The translations under genes and the position numbers were made by a program. Under the pieces are notes generated by a model. It saw only the letters and a list, made by a program, of their open reading frames with translations, did not search any database and had not been told where the DNA came from. Below are positions 31,347-43,932 of a stretch of 64,000 nucleotides of DNA, one piece after another (within the stretch, counting starts at the first letter, position 1; each line of letters begins with the position of its first letter). Origin of the DNA: Trema orientale (Eukaryota; Streptophyta; Magnoliopsida; Rosales; Cannabaceae); assembly GCA_002914845.1 (NCBI GenBank), contig JXTC01000276.1, positions 52,936 to 116,935 on the forward strand. The letters run 5' to 3'.

Positions 31347-32566
31347 AGTCATTCTCCAAATAATTTTTTAAAAAAAAGAAATAATTAAAGAAAACTGAGT
31401 TCCAATACATATACGTATCATGGATATGTATGGGCTGATATATCTATAAAAATTTATTGAAGTTTAAGGAATCAGTTTGGGTTGCGTGCATACATATATA
31501 TATATAGCCACGGATGTAGTTTACTAGTCTTGTTTACATTTTGATCAATATATATTTATATGGTCACGAATGTAGTTCCTTCGAAGACACTAATCTTGTT
31601 CATATTTTGACTAATACAAATTATATTTTAACCGATCTGTATTGACTATATATTTTAACCCTACATCCATCTCCATATGTGTATATATATATATATATTC
31701 CAACTGCTTACACTAATATTATATGGTTGTTTTCGTTTGTTTTGGACTTTTATGCTTCTAGATGCTTAGCTCATTAAGTTTGTTTTGGATTTTGGACTAT
31801 GGCAAATAATAAATTAATTGTTAAGCCTTTTTGTCTAAAATGACTATTTTACAACTGCCTTATTTATTTCATCAATTCCAGGCTGTAACTCATAAAGTGA
31901 GAAAAAGAAAGTTGATAATTAAATTGACTTATGTGAAATCTTTTATGAAAGGACGGGATCACATATCTTAGGCATAGGGGTTTTACACTAGCACTAGTAA
32001 TTATAATGATGCTGAAAATTAGTACTCTGCTATTGATGTGCAATTGATCATTTTTCTTTTTTTTTGAGTTAAAGCCTGGTAGCTGGTTGCTACTTGAATT
32101 TTCTTCTCTTTATGATGGGGAAAATGGGAATGAAGTTAATTTTAATTTGTAATGTGGTAGTTCGCAAATTTTCTCTTTTCTTCCATTATACTCCCATTGA
32201 TATTCCCTCATTAAAAGTATCCTTTTGATATATACGTTTCATTAAAGCCTTTTCTCCGGTTTCACTTCTTTCTATGTGTTACTTATAATATATAGATCTC
32301 TATTTTTGACTGAGAATCAATAGTTGATTATTTAATGTTATTTTTCTTTGGAATTTGAACTTTGTTTTTGTCGTTATAATTAATTATCAATAGAATTACT
32401 TCCATTTGAAAAAAATATTAAGTGTATTTATAGCCCACTTTATTTAAGGGTGTAATTTGTTTTCTGTAATATTATGTTAAATGTTATTCTCATAAAAAAA
32501 TATTATGAGAATCAATCAATGTGTACCGATCACGTATAAGTTTTTAGTGCAAGATTTTGTTACCTT
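31347..32566. other. Intergenic AT-rich region
   Basis: No gene or assignable repeat was recognised. (TA)n stretches are near 31493 and 31683, and a repeated 'cacggatgtagttt / cacgaatgtagttcc' word occurs around 31508 and 31564. Confidence 0.35.
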
Positions 32567-34952
32567 TGTCACGACCCAAACCCCGACCACTGGCAGAAGG
32601 AGAATTTAAAAAGTGGAAATTCATAAGTTATTTTAGAAAATTTTAAAAACTTCAATTTTTTAGAAAAAATGACAGCTAGTTTCAAAAACGATAACTTCTG
32701 TAAAAATTTATAAAAATAATCTAAATTATAAATTCCTATAGTTTTGCAATCACCACTAGACTGTTAATAATATCCATAAAACATATATATGTATCATCAT
32801 TATCATAAGTAGGAATAATATATAGGTAATGCAGGCTAAATCCATAGTATGAGCCTTAAGTATTATTATAAATCCAAAGTAAGAGTTACAAAGTAGTTAC
32901 CAACTACTAAACTAGTAACAAACTTCCTCTCTTAGTCACTCCGTTCTGGATAGTTGCCAATGTCACACTGCATACCACCTGAGAGGAGAAAAGATAAGGG
33001 GTGAGCATTCACATACTCAGTAGAAATTCACTTACCTTTTTGGAATGAATGTAACTTTTCAAACCTGCATGGTTAATACCTTTCTAAATCCACTTATAAA
33101 TCAAATTTACAAAATAATCAAGATCAAAGGTAAGCACGTATTCAAAACCAAAACCAAAGTCAAAATGTTGTACATATCATAAATTAACCAAGTATATGAA
33201 TGAGTTCTCATCCTCCAATCACGGTCCTGTAATACCTCTTTAGTAGAGGTACCCAATATCCTGACACTACCCGAAGGTGTGCCAGTAATTCCTGTGCAAG
33301 GGCCTAGGTCTCTCACCTAGTACTGCAGCAACTCGCCAACAATTTAAGATACCATAATATAAAAATAGAACTCAAGTGTGTAATCCTGTGGTAGGTACAA
33401 TATGCCATAGAGTGTGTAATAACTATGCATCAATTATATCAAGAAAATTATGCTTTAAAACTCATTTGGTATGAGTATAGAATTTACTGAAAATCAGACA
33501 GCATAACGACTATACTTTCCCAAAAACAAAATTTCTACATAAAAATAATACAATCCAATCACAGAACAATCCAATATATCTCAACAGTTCACAAGTTCAC
33601 CAAATATCCAATCAAATCAATTAAAGCCATGAAAATCGACAATTTTAAGAAATAGGTTATAATGCATATTTTAAAACAAAATAAGTATAAAACTCAGTAA
33701 CTGAACCCCTACCTCGCCTAGATAGCTATGCTAAGCTATCGACGCACGTAGTATCTCCCGTTGGTCACCTGATAGTTCGAGAGGTCGTTTTGGGATCCCG
33801 TGAGCTTACTTTGAGGGGTGACTTTCCTAACAAAACTTTAAATTGAGAAACGGACATCACTACTGAATTCCTAGCGTCTAAAATAGTTAGGTTAAATATA
33901 TAACTCAATTAATTTAGGCCCTGGGCTAAAACCCGACCTGTGGCACGCAAAATGAGGTGAAATCCCAGACCTTGAGTCTCAGATTTCGTGCTACTTCAAA
34001 ACTTATCCACGTACGTTATATATCAAAACTCGTCTTGTGACCTTACTTAGTCCAAATTCGAAGTCGGAATTCAGTTTCGAGGCCCGAGCCTAAGTTTGTG
34101 CTTTAATAGCAAAATTCCAAAGTTAGAGAAATATCCATCTTTGAAATATTTGCACAAATACCATGTTTTTATATCTGATTTTCTCTCAATCCATTCCATA
34201 CAAAACCATCACTTTTCTTCCTATCTTAAATCATATAATCACCTCAAAAATTTTCATGAACAATGGTTGAACTTCACAAAAATAATTGAATAAACGCCAT
34301 ATTCTCATTACAAAAATGACCAAAAGAACTTTAAATACTCATCGGAGCTTCTTTGCAGAAAATTTATGGTAGTGAAAGGTTGGGTTTTGCTTGGGGAAGG
34401 CTTGGCTTACCAAAAAGTTGGGTGGCTGGTGTTGGGTGGCGGTGGAATAACGGCGGGAATGCCAGAATCAGTCGCAGAATAGCGCGGGTTCGCGGGCTTC
34501 TCCTCACTCCTGGGCAGCGTGAAGTGCAGTAATGGCCAGCGGCGTGCCTTCGTCGGTCGCCTGGGGAGATCCCGGCCAGAGTTCACAACCTGGGTCGATG
34601 CTGGCGGCTGGATTTGTTGCTGCTTAAGGAAGACGAATGAAGAAGAAGAAGGATTATGAGAGCAAGAGAGAATTTGGGAGAAATTTTAGAGATTTCAGAA
34701 TTATTTGGGGGTTTTGTGATATGTGTCCTTTATGAGTTGGGCAAATAACTTTTTAAAATTGTATTATGGCCCAAGCTTCGCATTTCTTCTTCATTTAAGT
34801 CTTTATAAATTCAAAATTGACCCCAACTTTGAGAATTTCTCTTACTTACACCCCTCATTTGAATTTGTTGAATTTCTAGTCATTTTATTAATTTTTAATC
34901 CATAATTTATGAAAAGACCAAAATGCCCTTGATTAAAAACCAAGGTTTCACA
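32567..34952 (-). mobile_element. Solo-LTR-like element A (minus strand)
   Basis: The left end TGTCACGACCCAAACCCCG and following sequence are the reverse complement of the right end of element B (..GGTTTGGGTTGTGACA). The homology includes the CTAGGTGAGAGACCTAGG and GGTACCTCT..AGAGGTATTACAGGA block (here on the minus strand at about 33190-33330). The right end (..AAAAGACCAAAATGCCC..GGTTTCACA) matches the reversed left end of B. The interior from about 34050 to 34900 is strongly diverged from B. Flanks ACCTT and GTCCT do not match, so the boundary or history differs from B and C (recombination between elements is possible). Confidence 0.7.
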
Positions 34953-35108
34953 GTCCTGATATTTACTCTTATTAAAATAGTAAAGATTTGCATGCATATT
35001 CTGATTGTGATCATGATCACATTTCTTTCAGATGTGGAACTTGATACATATACCTCATACCTCATCACCCTAATTGGAATAAGTTGAAGAAATGCGTATA
35101 TCGGAATT
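34953..35108. other. Spacer between repeats
   Basis: Unassigned sequence between element A and the SINE-like piece; nothing recognised. Confidence 0.3.
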
Positions 35109-35231
35109 AAAAAAAAAAGTGAAAGCCAATTATCCCTAATGGGGTGGGGTGGGAATTGGGTAGTATTAGGTGTTTTCCTTTAATTTGTAATAAGTGGAGG
35201 TCATTAGTTAAGCCCTACTTTTTCAAAAGAG
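35109..35231 (+). mobile_element. SINE-like element (family with GGTCATTAGTTAAGCC 3' end)
   Basis: The 3' part (AAGTGGAGGTCATTAGTTAAGCCCTACTTTT) matches the 3' ends of the pieces at 48597-48722 and, reversed, 53117-53268. Direct repeats TCGGAATT (35101-35108 and 35232-35239) flank it. It lies in the spacer between the two oppositely oriented solo LTRs. Confidence 0.5.
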
Positions 35232-35239
35232 TCGGAATT

Positions 35240-35535
35240 CGTTGCTTTGCCTTTTGTTAAGTGAAATAATTTCTAAAACTAAAATTTCTGTTTGTATTGT
35301 GAGAGGCGTTAGTAGTATTATTTTGGTTTCGATTCCTCGGTGACTATTGTAAGTAGTACTCTAATTCAAAACATCTTTATTGTATGATATTTCCAAAGCA
35401 TAAATACTCGTGGGATATTGTAGTATTTAATTTTTAATTTTAATTGTTAGAATTTAAGCCATTGACAAAAATTTCAAAATTTCTGACTCCTAGCTAGCTC
35501 CCTAATTAAGAGCCCCAAAATTTCTAATTGTCAAG
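35240..35535. other. Intergenic sequence left of solo LTR B
   Basis: No gene. The stretch 'tttgctttgccttttgttaagtga' and following bases recurs in diverged form at about 41783-41900, so both may be old flanks of one duplicated region. Confidence 0.4.
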
Positions 35536-37542
35536 TGTAAAAACCAGTTTTTAAAAGGGGCATTTTGGTCTTTTGACCAGTTTTGGAAAAAAAAAATAAA
35601 AAAAAATAAAACCCAGACTCTTTCTCTCTCTCTCCCCCTCGTCATTCTCTCTCCCTCACCTCTTCTCTCTCTCTCTCTGCCGATCGCCACCTAAGCCGGA
35701 GAAAGCCGCGCCGTCGCCGTCCAGCTGCGGGAGTCACCGGTGGAGCTCGCCAGCACCGTGCCGAGCTCGAAGCCAGCCGCCGGAAGCCACCGGAGAAGAC
35801 AAAGTGGCCCAAAACGGTTTTTTTTGGCCGCCGGCAAAGATTCCGGTGTCCATTCGCCGTGAAACCGGTCCCGTTCAACTCGTCTCCTCACGATCTTCGA
35901 CGTGGTATATATATATCTCGATCCCATACTGTCCGGATTGAATTTTGCCATTTTTGTTAATTTTGAGTTATTTTTAGTTTTATATTTAAATTTGTCAATC
36001 CGGCCGGTAGATTATGTTTTTGACCTCATATTTGGAATGTAATCGGAAAATGGAGAAGTTTGATATATATATTGTGTTGTTTAGTAATCGACACAAAAAT
36101 CGCGATCGGATGGTCGAGATTTTGTCTCGATTTGCGTGCCACTAGTCCGGTATGGGCCCGGACCTGAATTTGGCAAGTTATATGCCTAACCTAGCTATTT
36201 TGGGTGCTAGGAATTCACCGAAGAGGTCCGTTTGTGAAATTGAAGTTCCGGTGATAAGTTGATTTTTTGCAAGAGGACGATCGAGGGCTCGGAATTGGTT
36301 CCCGACCCTCCGGGCGATCGTCAACGATATCTTGAGGACTCAATAGCGTAGAATCGCTATTCCGGTGAGGTAGGGGTTCAATTGCCAAATTTTCTATTTA
36401 TTTTGTTTTGAATTATGCATTATGACCTATTTATTGAAATTGTCGATTTTCATGGATTTTATGGATTTGATTGGATATCTGGTGGATTTGCGAACTGTTG
36501 AAATGTATTGGATTGTTCTGGGATTGATTTATATGATTTTTATACAGGTTTAAAAATTTGGTTTTGGGAAAATACAGCCGTTATGCTGCCCAATTTTCTG
36601 TAAATCCCAGAATAATACCAAATGAGTTTTAAAGCATGATTTCTTGATATACTAGATGCATGGTTACTACACACTTTATGATATATTGTACCTACCATAG
36701 GATCACACACTTGAGTTCCATTTTAGCATCATGGTATTTAGATCGCTAGCGAGTTGCTGCAGTGCTAGGTGAGAAACCTAGGCCCCTGCGCAGGTTTTAC
36801 TGACACACCTCCGGATAGTGTCAGGATGCTGGGTACCTCTGTTCAAGAGGTATTACAGGACTGTGATGAGAGGATGGGAGCTCATAGATATACTCATACT
36901 TGGTTGATTTATGATATGTACAACATGAACATGATTATGAACATGGTGACTTTGGTTTTGGTTTTGATTTTGAATATGTGGTTGTACTCGAATATTTGTA
37001 AACTTGTTTTATAACTGGATTTTGGAAAGGTACTAACCATGCAGGTTTCAAAAGTTGCATTCATACTAAAAAGGTAATTGAATTCCTACTGAGCATGTAA
37101 ATGCTCACCCCCCTTAACTTTCCCTTCTCAGGTGGTGTACAGTATGATTTGGGCAACTCCGGAGCAGAGTGACTAGGACTGCAGGATTTGTTCTAGTTTA
37201 GTAGTTGGTAAATACTTGGTAACTCTCATTTGGATTTGTAATAATATTTAAGGCCCATACATTGGATTTAGCCTGTATTATCCATTATGCCTACTTGTGA
37301 TAACAATGGTGATGCATGTTTATGTTTTATTACTATCATTAACAGTCTATGTCTAGTGGTGATCACAAACTGTGGAAATTTACTATTTGAACTATTTTTA
37401 AAATCTTTTATAGAAGCTGTCGATTTTCAACTAGTTATCGTTTTTCCAAGGAATTACAGTTTCTAAAATTTTTCAAAATAAATTATGAATTTCCATTGTG
37501 AAATTCCCCTTCTGCCACTGGCCCGGGGTTTGGGTTGTGACA
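35536..37542 (+). mobile_element. Solo LTR B (2,007 bp) with TCAAG target duplication
   Basis: Begins TGTAAAAACCAG and ends GGGTTTGGGTTGTGACA, with TG..CA ends. Flanked by perfect 5-bp direct repeats TCAAG (35531-35535 and 37543-37547). No gag-pol coding sequence lies inside, so it is a solo LTR left by recombination between the two LTRs of a larger element. A pyrimidine-rich TCTCTCTCT region (35620-35680) and a GC-rich stretch to 35870 follow the left end. The superfamily is not clear from the LTR alone. Confidence 0.9.
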
Positions 37543-37547
37543 TCAAG

Positions 37548-38579
37548 TAATTAAGAATAATAATAACAATTTGTCGTGATAAATACAGCATGAATTGGTC
37601 AGGGATTTTAATATATAAGTTTCTAGCACGAATACATAAATATATAGACAAAACAAAATGGCCCGGAAAGTTGGTTATATATTAGTTGTCTTTATATTGC
37701 TGCGACGGTCCTTGCATTATTTTACAGATGACATTGACGACCGGTCAGGTGTGACTAATATATATATATATATAGAAGAAACAATTAATGTAACATTTTT
37801 AAAATTGGATTATATCATTTCCATTTGTGAATGCTAGATATCTATTATGATAGATATATACGTAGCAATCTATCCCCACTTATCTTATCTCTCCTTGATA
37901 CTTGGTAGCACTGAAATATAGTAGTACTAAATCATATTACTGCCGCGACTTGGGTAATGCTAGAGTCAGTTTAGCTCGAAAAGACCGTTAATTAAAAAAT
38001 GGTGATTAAAAGGAGAGGAGAGAGAGAAGGGGGGGGGGGGGGGGGGGGGAGGAGAAACAAGAGACAAGTTTGCCGAACATAAATGCAAAACAAACCAGAA
38101 GAGGCCAAAAGGAGAAAGACAAAACCCACAAAGGGCCAGTCGAGTAGTTTTATTTCCTTCAATTGTTAGTATTTATAATTACTAATGTGTCTTGCGAATC
38201 ATATATATGTTTAATATTATATACAGATGCCTTCAAAAGCTTGTCGACTTAATCAATGAACATATGGTAAGAAAATGAAAAAAAAAGAAGAAGAATGATC
38301 TCATTTCTCATATGTTCAATATTATTGGTCCAATAATATTGTTAGAATTAACGAGGAAATTAACGTGCAATAATACAACATTGTACACAAATCAAGTCGA
38401 TTAAGCCGCCTATAAATTAATGGTCATCGTCATATCAATCACAGAATAAAAAACCGTTCTATGATCTTTACCAACAATAATGCTACAATAAACCAACAAT
38501 TTTCTTTTCCATTAAAGAAAATAAATACTTAATTATTTAAACTCTCTTTGAGAGGTTGCCCACTCTACGTTGGTAGCTC
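37548..38579. other. Intergenic region and upstream region of BAHD gene 8
   Basis: Contains a 21-base G run at 38029-38049. From 38071 the sequence is homologous to the gene 7 upstream region (TTTGCCGAACATAAATGCAAAAC.., GGGCCAGTCGAGTAGTTT.., CTTGTCGACTTAATCAATG). The solo LTR B lies about 1.1 kb before the gene. No other gene. Confidence 0.6.
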
Positions 38580-38587
38580 TATAAGTA
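38580..38587 (+). promoter_or_regulatory. TATA box of BAHD gene 8
   Basis: TATAAGTA after GGTAGCTC, 99 bases before the ATG; same context as gene 7. Confidence 0.7.
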
Positions 38588-38678
38588 GTAAATGCAGTTG
38601 TATGATAAAAGCACCGCATGTACGCACAACCAACAACGAAGTCAATAGTAGAGTAGATTTTCAAAGTTAAGGCTGAGA

Positions 38679-40013
38679 ATGAAGGTTGAAGTAGAAGTAA
38701 TCTCCAATGAGATTATCAAGCCCTCATCTCCAACCCCTGAACATCTTCGCCATTATCAGCTATCTTTCCTTGATCAACAATCTCCCAAAACCTACAATCC
38801 GTTAGTCTTGTTCTATGACTTAGGTGTTGGTCATCAGGACGATCACTCCAACACTAATGAAATATCTAACAAGATTAAGAAGTCTTTATCGGAGGTCTTA
38901 ACCCTCTTCTACCCTCTAGCCGGTCGAGTCAAGAACGACCGGTTCGTTGACTGTAACGACGAGGGAGTTTCTTACTCAGTAGCTCGAGTCAACTCTTCTT
39001 GTCAACTTTCTGATGCCATCAGCAGTCCTCTCCCCCGTGAGCTCTGCAACTTCCTTCCCTTCGAACTCCATGAACTCAATGAATTTGCCCTAGGCGTCCA
39101 ACTCAACATCTTCGAACGTGGTGGAATCGCGGTCGGCTTATGTATCTCACATCAGCTTGCCGATGCATTATCTTGCATCATTTTCGTCAAGACATGGGTA
39201 GCCGTAGCTCGCGGGGAAGCCAATCTTGTAGCACGTCCTGAATTTGTTTCGGCAAAGCTGTTTCCACAAGTGGATGATGTCAAGTTCGATCCGAACGCCA
39301 ATATTACGAAAAAGGCCGTGACAAAGAGGTTTGTGTTTGAAGCCTCCACAATAGAAGCAATTAGGTCAAAGTACGAGGCGAAACAACTCTTTAAAGATGA
39401 GAAACGGCCTTCGCGAGTTGAGGCCTTATCGGCTTTCATATGGAGTCGTTTCGCGGCTGTAATCAGCGATGAACATTCTGCCAAATCAGAGAAAGTGTAC
39501 GCAATTTTTCATCCTGTAAACATTCGTCGAAAACTTAATCCGCCACTTCCAGAACACTCTTTCGGAAACCTTTACCGTTGGGGCTTCTCAATGTTCCCAG
39601 CTTCGACCTTAAGTTCTTCTTCAAGCGAGGAATACGGTTATGAGGCGGTGAGGAAGATAAGAGAAGGGATAAAGAAGGTGGACATGGATTTCTTAAGAAA
39701 AGTGCAACAAGGAGAGGAAGAACAAATGGACTTCATCATGGAATATGCAAAAGAGTTAATAATGAAAGGAGGAGAGTTAATATCTTTTAGCTTCACGAGT
39801 CTGTGTAGGTTTCCTCTTTATGATGCTGACTTTGGTTGGGGGACTCCGACATGGGTCAGCTCAGCGGCGCTTGCTTTTAATAACGTTGTTGCTTTCATGG
39901 ACACAAAAACTGGTAATGGAATAGAAGCATATATTGCATTGAAGGAGGAACACATGGCTAAGCTTGAAGCCGACGAGGACTTCCTCGTAGCAGTTTCTCC
40001 AGTTGGATGCTAG
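38679..40013 (+). CDS. BAHD acyltransferase, vinorine synthase-like (array gene 8)
   Basis: A complete intron-less gene of 444 residues, closest to gene 7. HQLAD is at 158-162 and DFGWG at 384-388, followed by TP. It shares the acidic insertion after FYDL (GHQDDHSNTN) and the Ser-rich FPASTLSSSSSEE insertion with genes 7 and 9. Otherwise all BAHD landmarks are intact: SRVEALSAFIW, NIRRKLNPPLPEHSFGN, TSLCRFPLYDADF, GNGIEAYIALKEEHMAKLEADEDF. Large transposon blocks on both sides isolate this gene from the compact part of the array. Expected cytosolic acyl-CoA-dependent O-acyltransferase with unknown substrate. Confidence 0.95.
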   Translation: MKVEVEVISNEIIKPSSPTPEHLRHYQLSFLDQQSPKTYNPLVLFYDLGVGHQDDHSNTNEISNKIKKSLSEVLTLFYPLAGRVKNDRFVDCNDEGVSYSVARVNSSCQLSDAISSPLPRELCNFLPFELHELNEFALGVQLNIFERGGIAVGLCISHQLADALSCIIFVKTWVAVARGEANLVARPEFVSAKLFPQVDDVKFDPNANITKKAVTKRFVFEASTIEAIRSKYEAKQLFKDEKRPSRVEALSAFIWSRFAAVISDEHSAKSEKVYAIFHPVNIRRKLNPPLPEHSFGNLYRWGFSMFPASTLSSSSSEEYGYEAVRKIREGIKKVDMDFLRKVQQGEEEQMDFIMEYAKELIMKGGELISFSFTSLCRFPLYDADFGWGTPTWVSSAALAFNNVVAFMDTKTGNGIEAYIALKEEHMAKLEADEDFLVAVSPVGC

Positions 40014-42325
40014 ACGTGTAAAACTTACTACATATGTGGGGTGAATGGTTATAATGGAGGAAAAAAATTGGTAATATTAATAATTGTTCCTTATACTATT
40101 TAGCGGATTTATCTATCCACATGTATAGAAAAACTTGCCACATATGTTGGTGTATGTGTTGTTATAATGTAACTATTTTATAGATGTTGTAATAGTGTAC
40201 TGGACTATACTTGTGTAACTCCATAAAGTGAATACCTCAAGAAGTCTGAGTTGAAATGTGTTTTTATTTACAATAAATAATAATGGTGAAAAAGTCGGTT
40301 TGAGTGCACGTTTATAAAAGCTAAATACCGTACGTTTTTCAAAAGAAAGAGCTTTTATTTCGATCTAACTTAGTTATAATGTGTTTCTTGGTTTTTCCTG
40401 CGTGTCTTTATGTGGAACCAAGAAAGAAAAACGAAAACAAAGTTTTGGAGTGGGTTGATTCTCTCCGCTCTCTGTTTGATACAGAATCGTCCTTTGATTT
40501 TAGACGTATTACTTACCTAATATTTTGATATTAATAAAATCTTCTTGACTAATGTTCTGAAAAAAAAAATCTTCTTGGCTTAATAATAATTCATGACGAA
40601 TGGAATGGCACAAAGAAAGATTGATATTCTGTTTTTTTTTTCACAATAAATAGATATTATATTCGTGGTACATTGCATGTAACTTAGGAATGTAAATAGA
40701 GAATTATGATGAATTAATACAAAAATGATATTTATTTTCAAGAACAAAAATACAAAAATGATATTTGTGATATAACTAATCTTGTTAAAAAACAATTAAT
40801 ATCTCACTGTTGATTTGTTGACAAATACCACGAAAGCAGTCGTTCACAAAGACATAATAAAGTATTGAGAGCAATAATGTTGCATTCAACAAGAGATCAC
40901 TTTCGTTGGGACGATCCAAATCTTACGTCAACTAGCTAGCACAATATACTTATAATTTAATATAATAAAATACAAAAATTAATGTACGGCAAACTAGATT
41001 TAATACAAAAAATTAATGATACTTTAAAATATCATGATATTTTAAAGTATAGGCGGATTCAAAGGGTGCGTAATAATACCATGCTATCGTTATCCAAATC
41101 AAGAACCACAATCTTCTTTTTTCAGAAAAATTAAAAATATAAAAAACGTTTATAAAATAGGATGAAAAAAACTTGTAATAACCCTTTAAGCCCCCAGTCA
41201 AAATATTTTTAGCCCCAACAAAAATATAACTAATTTGCAATATTTGTTCCGATTTGTTTTTTAATTTTTTGGAATAAATGTTTTTTCTTTAGTTTTTTTA
41301 TTTGTAAAATTCGATTGAATTTAGTTATATATGCTAAATGAAAAAAATTAAAGAGAGAAATTTACGATCTAACTTAAAATAGGTCAACCCTATCCTTAAC
41401 GCCTAATTTAATGGAAGTCTTGAATTGGCTAAATAAAAAAGAAAAAGAAAAATAGAGAACATAATTTGATAACTAACCTCTTCTCAAAGAAAAGTGGAAT
41501 TCTTCAACTTCTCCTCATTGTTTTTTTTTTTTTTGACTAAATACAACCCACTATCTCTATTATATACATATACATATATATATATATATATATTTAATTC
41601 TCAAAGTCACTTCAAATTTGATGAGTAACCAACTAGCTAGCTAGGTAATTAAAACAACTACCTCATGTTTATATCTTTTCTTCGATAATATTTATCTCAA
41701 ATTTTAGATTCATATTTTGGGATAAAAAAGTAAAACATAATTGCTAGTAGTAGATTTAAGTTCTACTAATTAAAGATTCGGGATTTGCTTTGCCTTTTGT
41801 TGAGTGATAGTTTTAGTATAATTTGTAAAACTAAAATTTCTTGTACTGTAAGGAAAGGAGAAGTATTGTTTTGGTTTTCAGTGCCTTAGTGATTATTGTA
41901 CTTATTTTATTGCTTAAAAAGATTTTTATTTTTCAATATTTCCGAAGGTAGCATGGATACTATCGTGAGGATAATTTTAGTATCTATTATCTAATTAATT
42001 TAAATATATTTTGTTAGAATTTAAGCTCCCATGACAAAAGTGTTTTAGCATTGTCCCTAGCCCACCAAATTTTCCAATTCTCAAGTGAATAATAATAATT
42101 TGTAATAGTAAATACAATATGATCTCATGGATAAGTTGCTAGTGCGTATACATATGTATATAAACAAAATGAAGCGGGTAGGTGAGTTCATTATTTATTA
42201 ATTAGTTGTCTTTTTAGTCTTCCTATCTTTGCATATTTTTACAGATAATGTTCTGTCAGGTGCAAATAAATAAATATCACTAAAAAATCAAAAGAGGTCT
42301 AAATTAAGCAACGACAGTTATTGTT
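40014..42325. other. Intergenic region after BAHD gene 8
   Basis: The 3' flank resembles that of gene 7. The rest is AT-rich with a (TA)n run at 41573-41592 and a short perfect palindrome-like stretch (ATACTTTAAAATATCATGATATTTTAAAGTAT) around 41020-41050. No gene was recognised. Confidence 0.4.
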
Positions 42326-42425
42326 ATAAAGCCAAAAGCCATTGCTTTAGATCTAAGCGACGACATAGTCGTCGGTATATGTCTCTAACAACAACATGCT
42401 CAGTCGTCGTTATAACCACTCCCTA
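42326..42425. repeat. Fragment with CGACGAC / GTCGTCG words (CACTA-like subterminal repeat)
   Basis: Short inverted words AAGCGACGACATAGTCGTCGG and CAGTCGTCGTTATAAC resemble the subterminal repeats of the CACTA-like elements at 46880 and 59582. Probably a fragment of such an element; no ends seen. Confidence 0.4.
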
Positions 42426-42434
42426 AACCGACAA

Positions 42435-43108
42435 TTAGAGGTGTCAAAGCACGACACGATCCATTTAAGTTAGGCACAAACGTGTTTTCATACCGTGTCG
42501 TGTCATACTCACTTTTTAGGAGTTTTAAACACTTTTAGCTATAGAAGTCCAAAAGAATTATAAAAATACAGAGATCAAGTCTTTTTTCCAACTTTCATAT
42601 GATTTTTATTAAAAAAAATCACTTTTTAAAACTTTTTAGAAAATACCATTTTAAAATAATTACTAGTTACCTGTTTTTAAAAACCGGTTACCTATTAATA
42701 GTCATCAGTTATAGACCAGTTATAAATACCTTTAGTTACTAGTTACTAGTTGATAGACCAGTTATAAATACCTTTGGTTACTAGTTACTAGTTTCTGGAA
42801 ACTGGTTACTGGTTACAAGTTACTATTTTAAAAAATAATATTTTTTTAAATATTTTTTAGAAAACGGTATTTTTTAATAAAAACCATACTAGACCTTAAA
42901 AAACACAGGCCACCGTATTTTTCAATTTTTTTTTTCTAAAAATACCGTAAAAGGCCTAATTTCTCCCTCTTTTTAGTCTTATTATGTTGTGCTGGCCTAT
43001 AATATAAAATCACTAGACCGGCATGACCCACTGGGTAATACTCTAACGTACCGTGCCGTGTCAGCCCACGTGCCAGTCTTTTTGGGCCGAAATTGACCCA
43101 TCTAATTA
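42435..43108. mobile_element. Possible hAT-like non-autonomous element
   Basis: The left end TAGAGGTGTCAAAGCACGACACG and the right end, read on the other strand as TAGATGGGTCAATTTCGGCCC, are related. Both are followed by GTGTCGTGTC/GACACGGCACG words. TAGRGGTGTCAA-type ends are typical of hAT elements. No clean 8-bp duplication was found. Inside lies a 42-bp tandem repeat. Confidence 0.4.
42712..42795. repeat. 42-bp tandem duplication
   Basis: 42712-42753 and 42754-42795 are near-identical copies (TAGACCAGTTATAAATACCTTTRGTTACTAGTTACTAGTT). The neighbouring bases continue with shorter GTTACTAGTTAC-like words on both sides. Confidence 0.85.
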
Positions 43109-43185
43109 GTACATTTATTAGTTTTAGTGTCCCTTTCATCAAATTATTTTTCAAATAATTTGAATTTATATCAAACATAAGGGTT

Positions 43186-43932
43186 AATATTACCTGGGAT
43201 CCCTACTCTTTTTCCAATGTATCACTTAAGTCCCCGAATTTTTTTTTGTAGCACTTAAATCCCTAAACTAGTGGCTTTTGTAACACATTTGTTCTTCCTC
43301 CTATTTCCGTTGAAATTGACCATGAAAATCCAACCTGCTATGCACGTGTTCTTCTTCCCAACAGGCACAACATGGAAACACAAAACCAAATTGAAAATTC
43401 CGAAGCCAGAAATCGCCCTTGATGCCAAGTACCTTGATTATTTTGAAAAATATTCAAACTGATTTAGATGAAAAAAAAAAGAAGAAAAAACTCACAAATT
43501 CCTTATTATCTGTTTTTATCTGTTTGAGTAAGAGAGACCGAAAAAAGGAATAAATGCATGTGAAATTTGGTTGCCATCACTACATGAAGGTATTGACTTC
43601 ATCCAGTTTGTTTCTCTAAAACGAGGGATAGATTACTACTTTCTATTAAGTCTATGTACTTATGTATGCCATTTTGGCATTTGATATTTGTTGTGGATGA
43701 TGATGATGTTTGGACTTAAATTTGATTTATGTTTTTCGGTTATTATTCAATCTATATTTAATGGTGTATACGAATTATTAGAGAGGTTCACTGGATGAGA
43801 TTACAAATATTTTATTCAAATGGACTGTTTTATAAAATTGAAACTTTTAAGACTTTTTATAGATAAATCAAGAAATTTCTCATCTTAGTGAAATTTCCTT
43901 TCTGCTACTGGCCTGAGTTTTGGGTCGTGACA
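43186..43932 (+). mobile_element. LTR-family remnant ending in GGGTCGTGACA
   Basis: Only the last 44 bases or so (43889-43932, GTGAAATTTCCTTTCTGCTACTGGCC..GGGTCGTGACA) clearly match the 3' ends of elements B and C. The left part starts with 'gggttaatattacctgggatccctac' followed by 'cacttaagtccc', a repeat-like stretch without an identified partner. The boundary between the two is uncertain. Confidence 0.45.
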
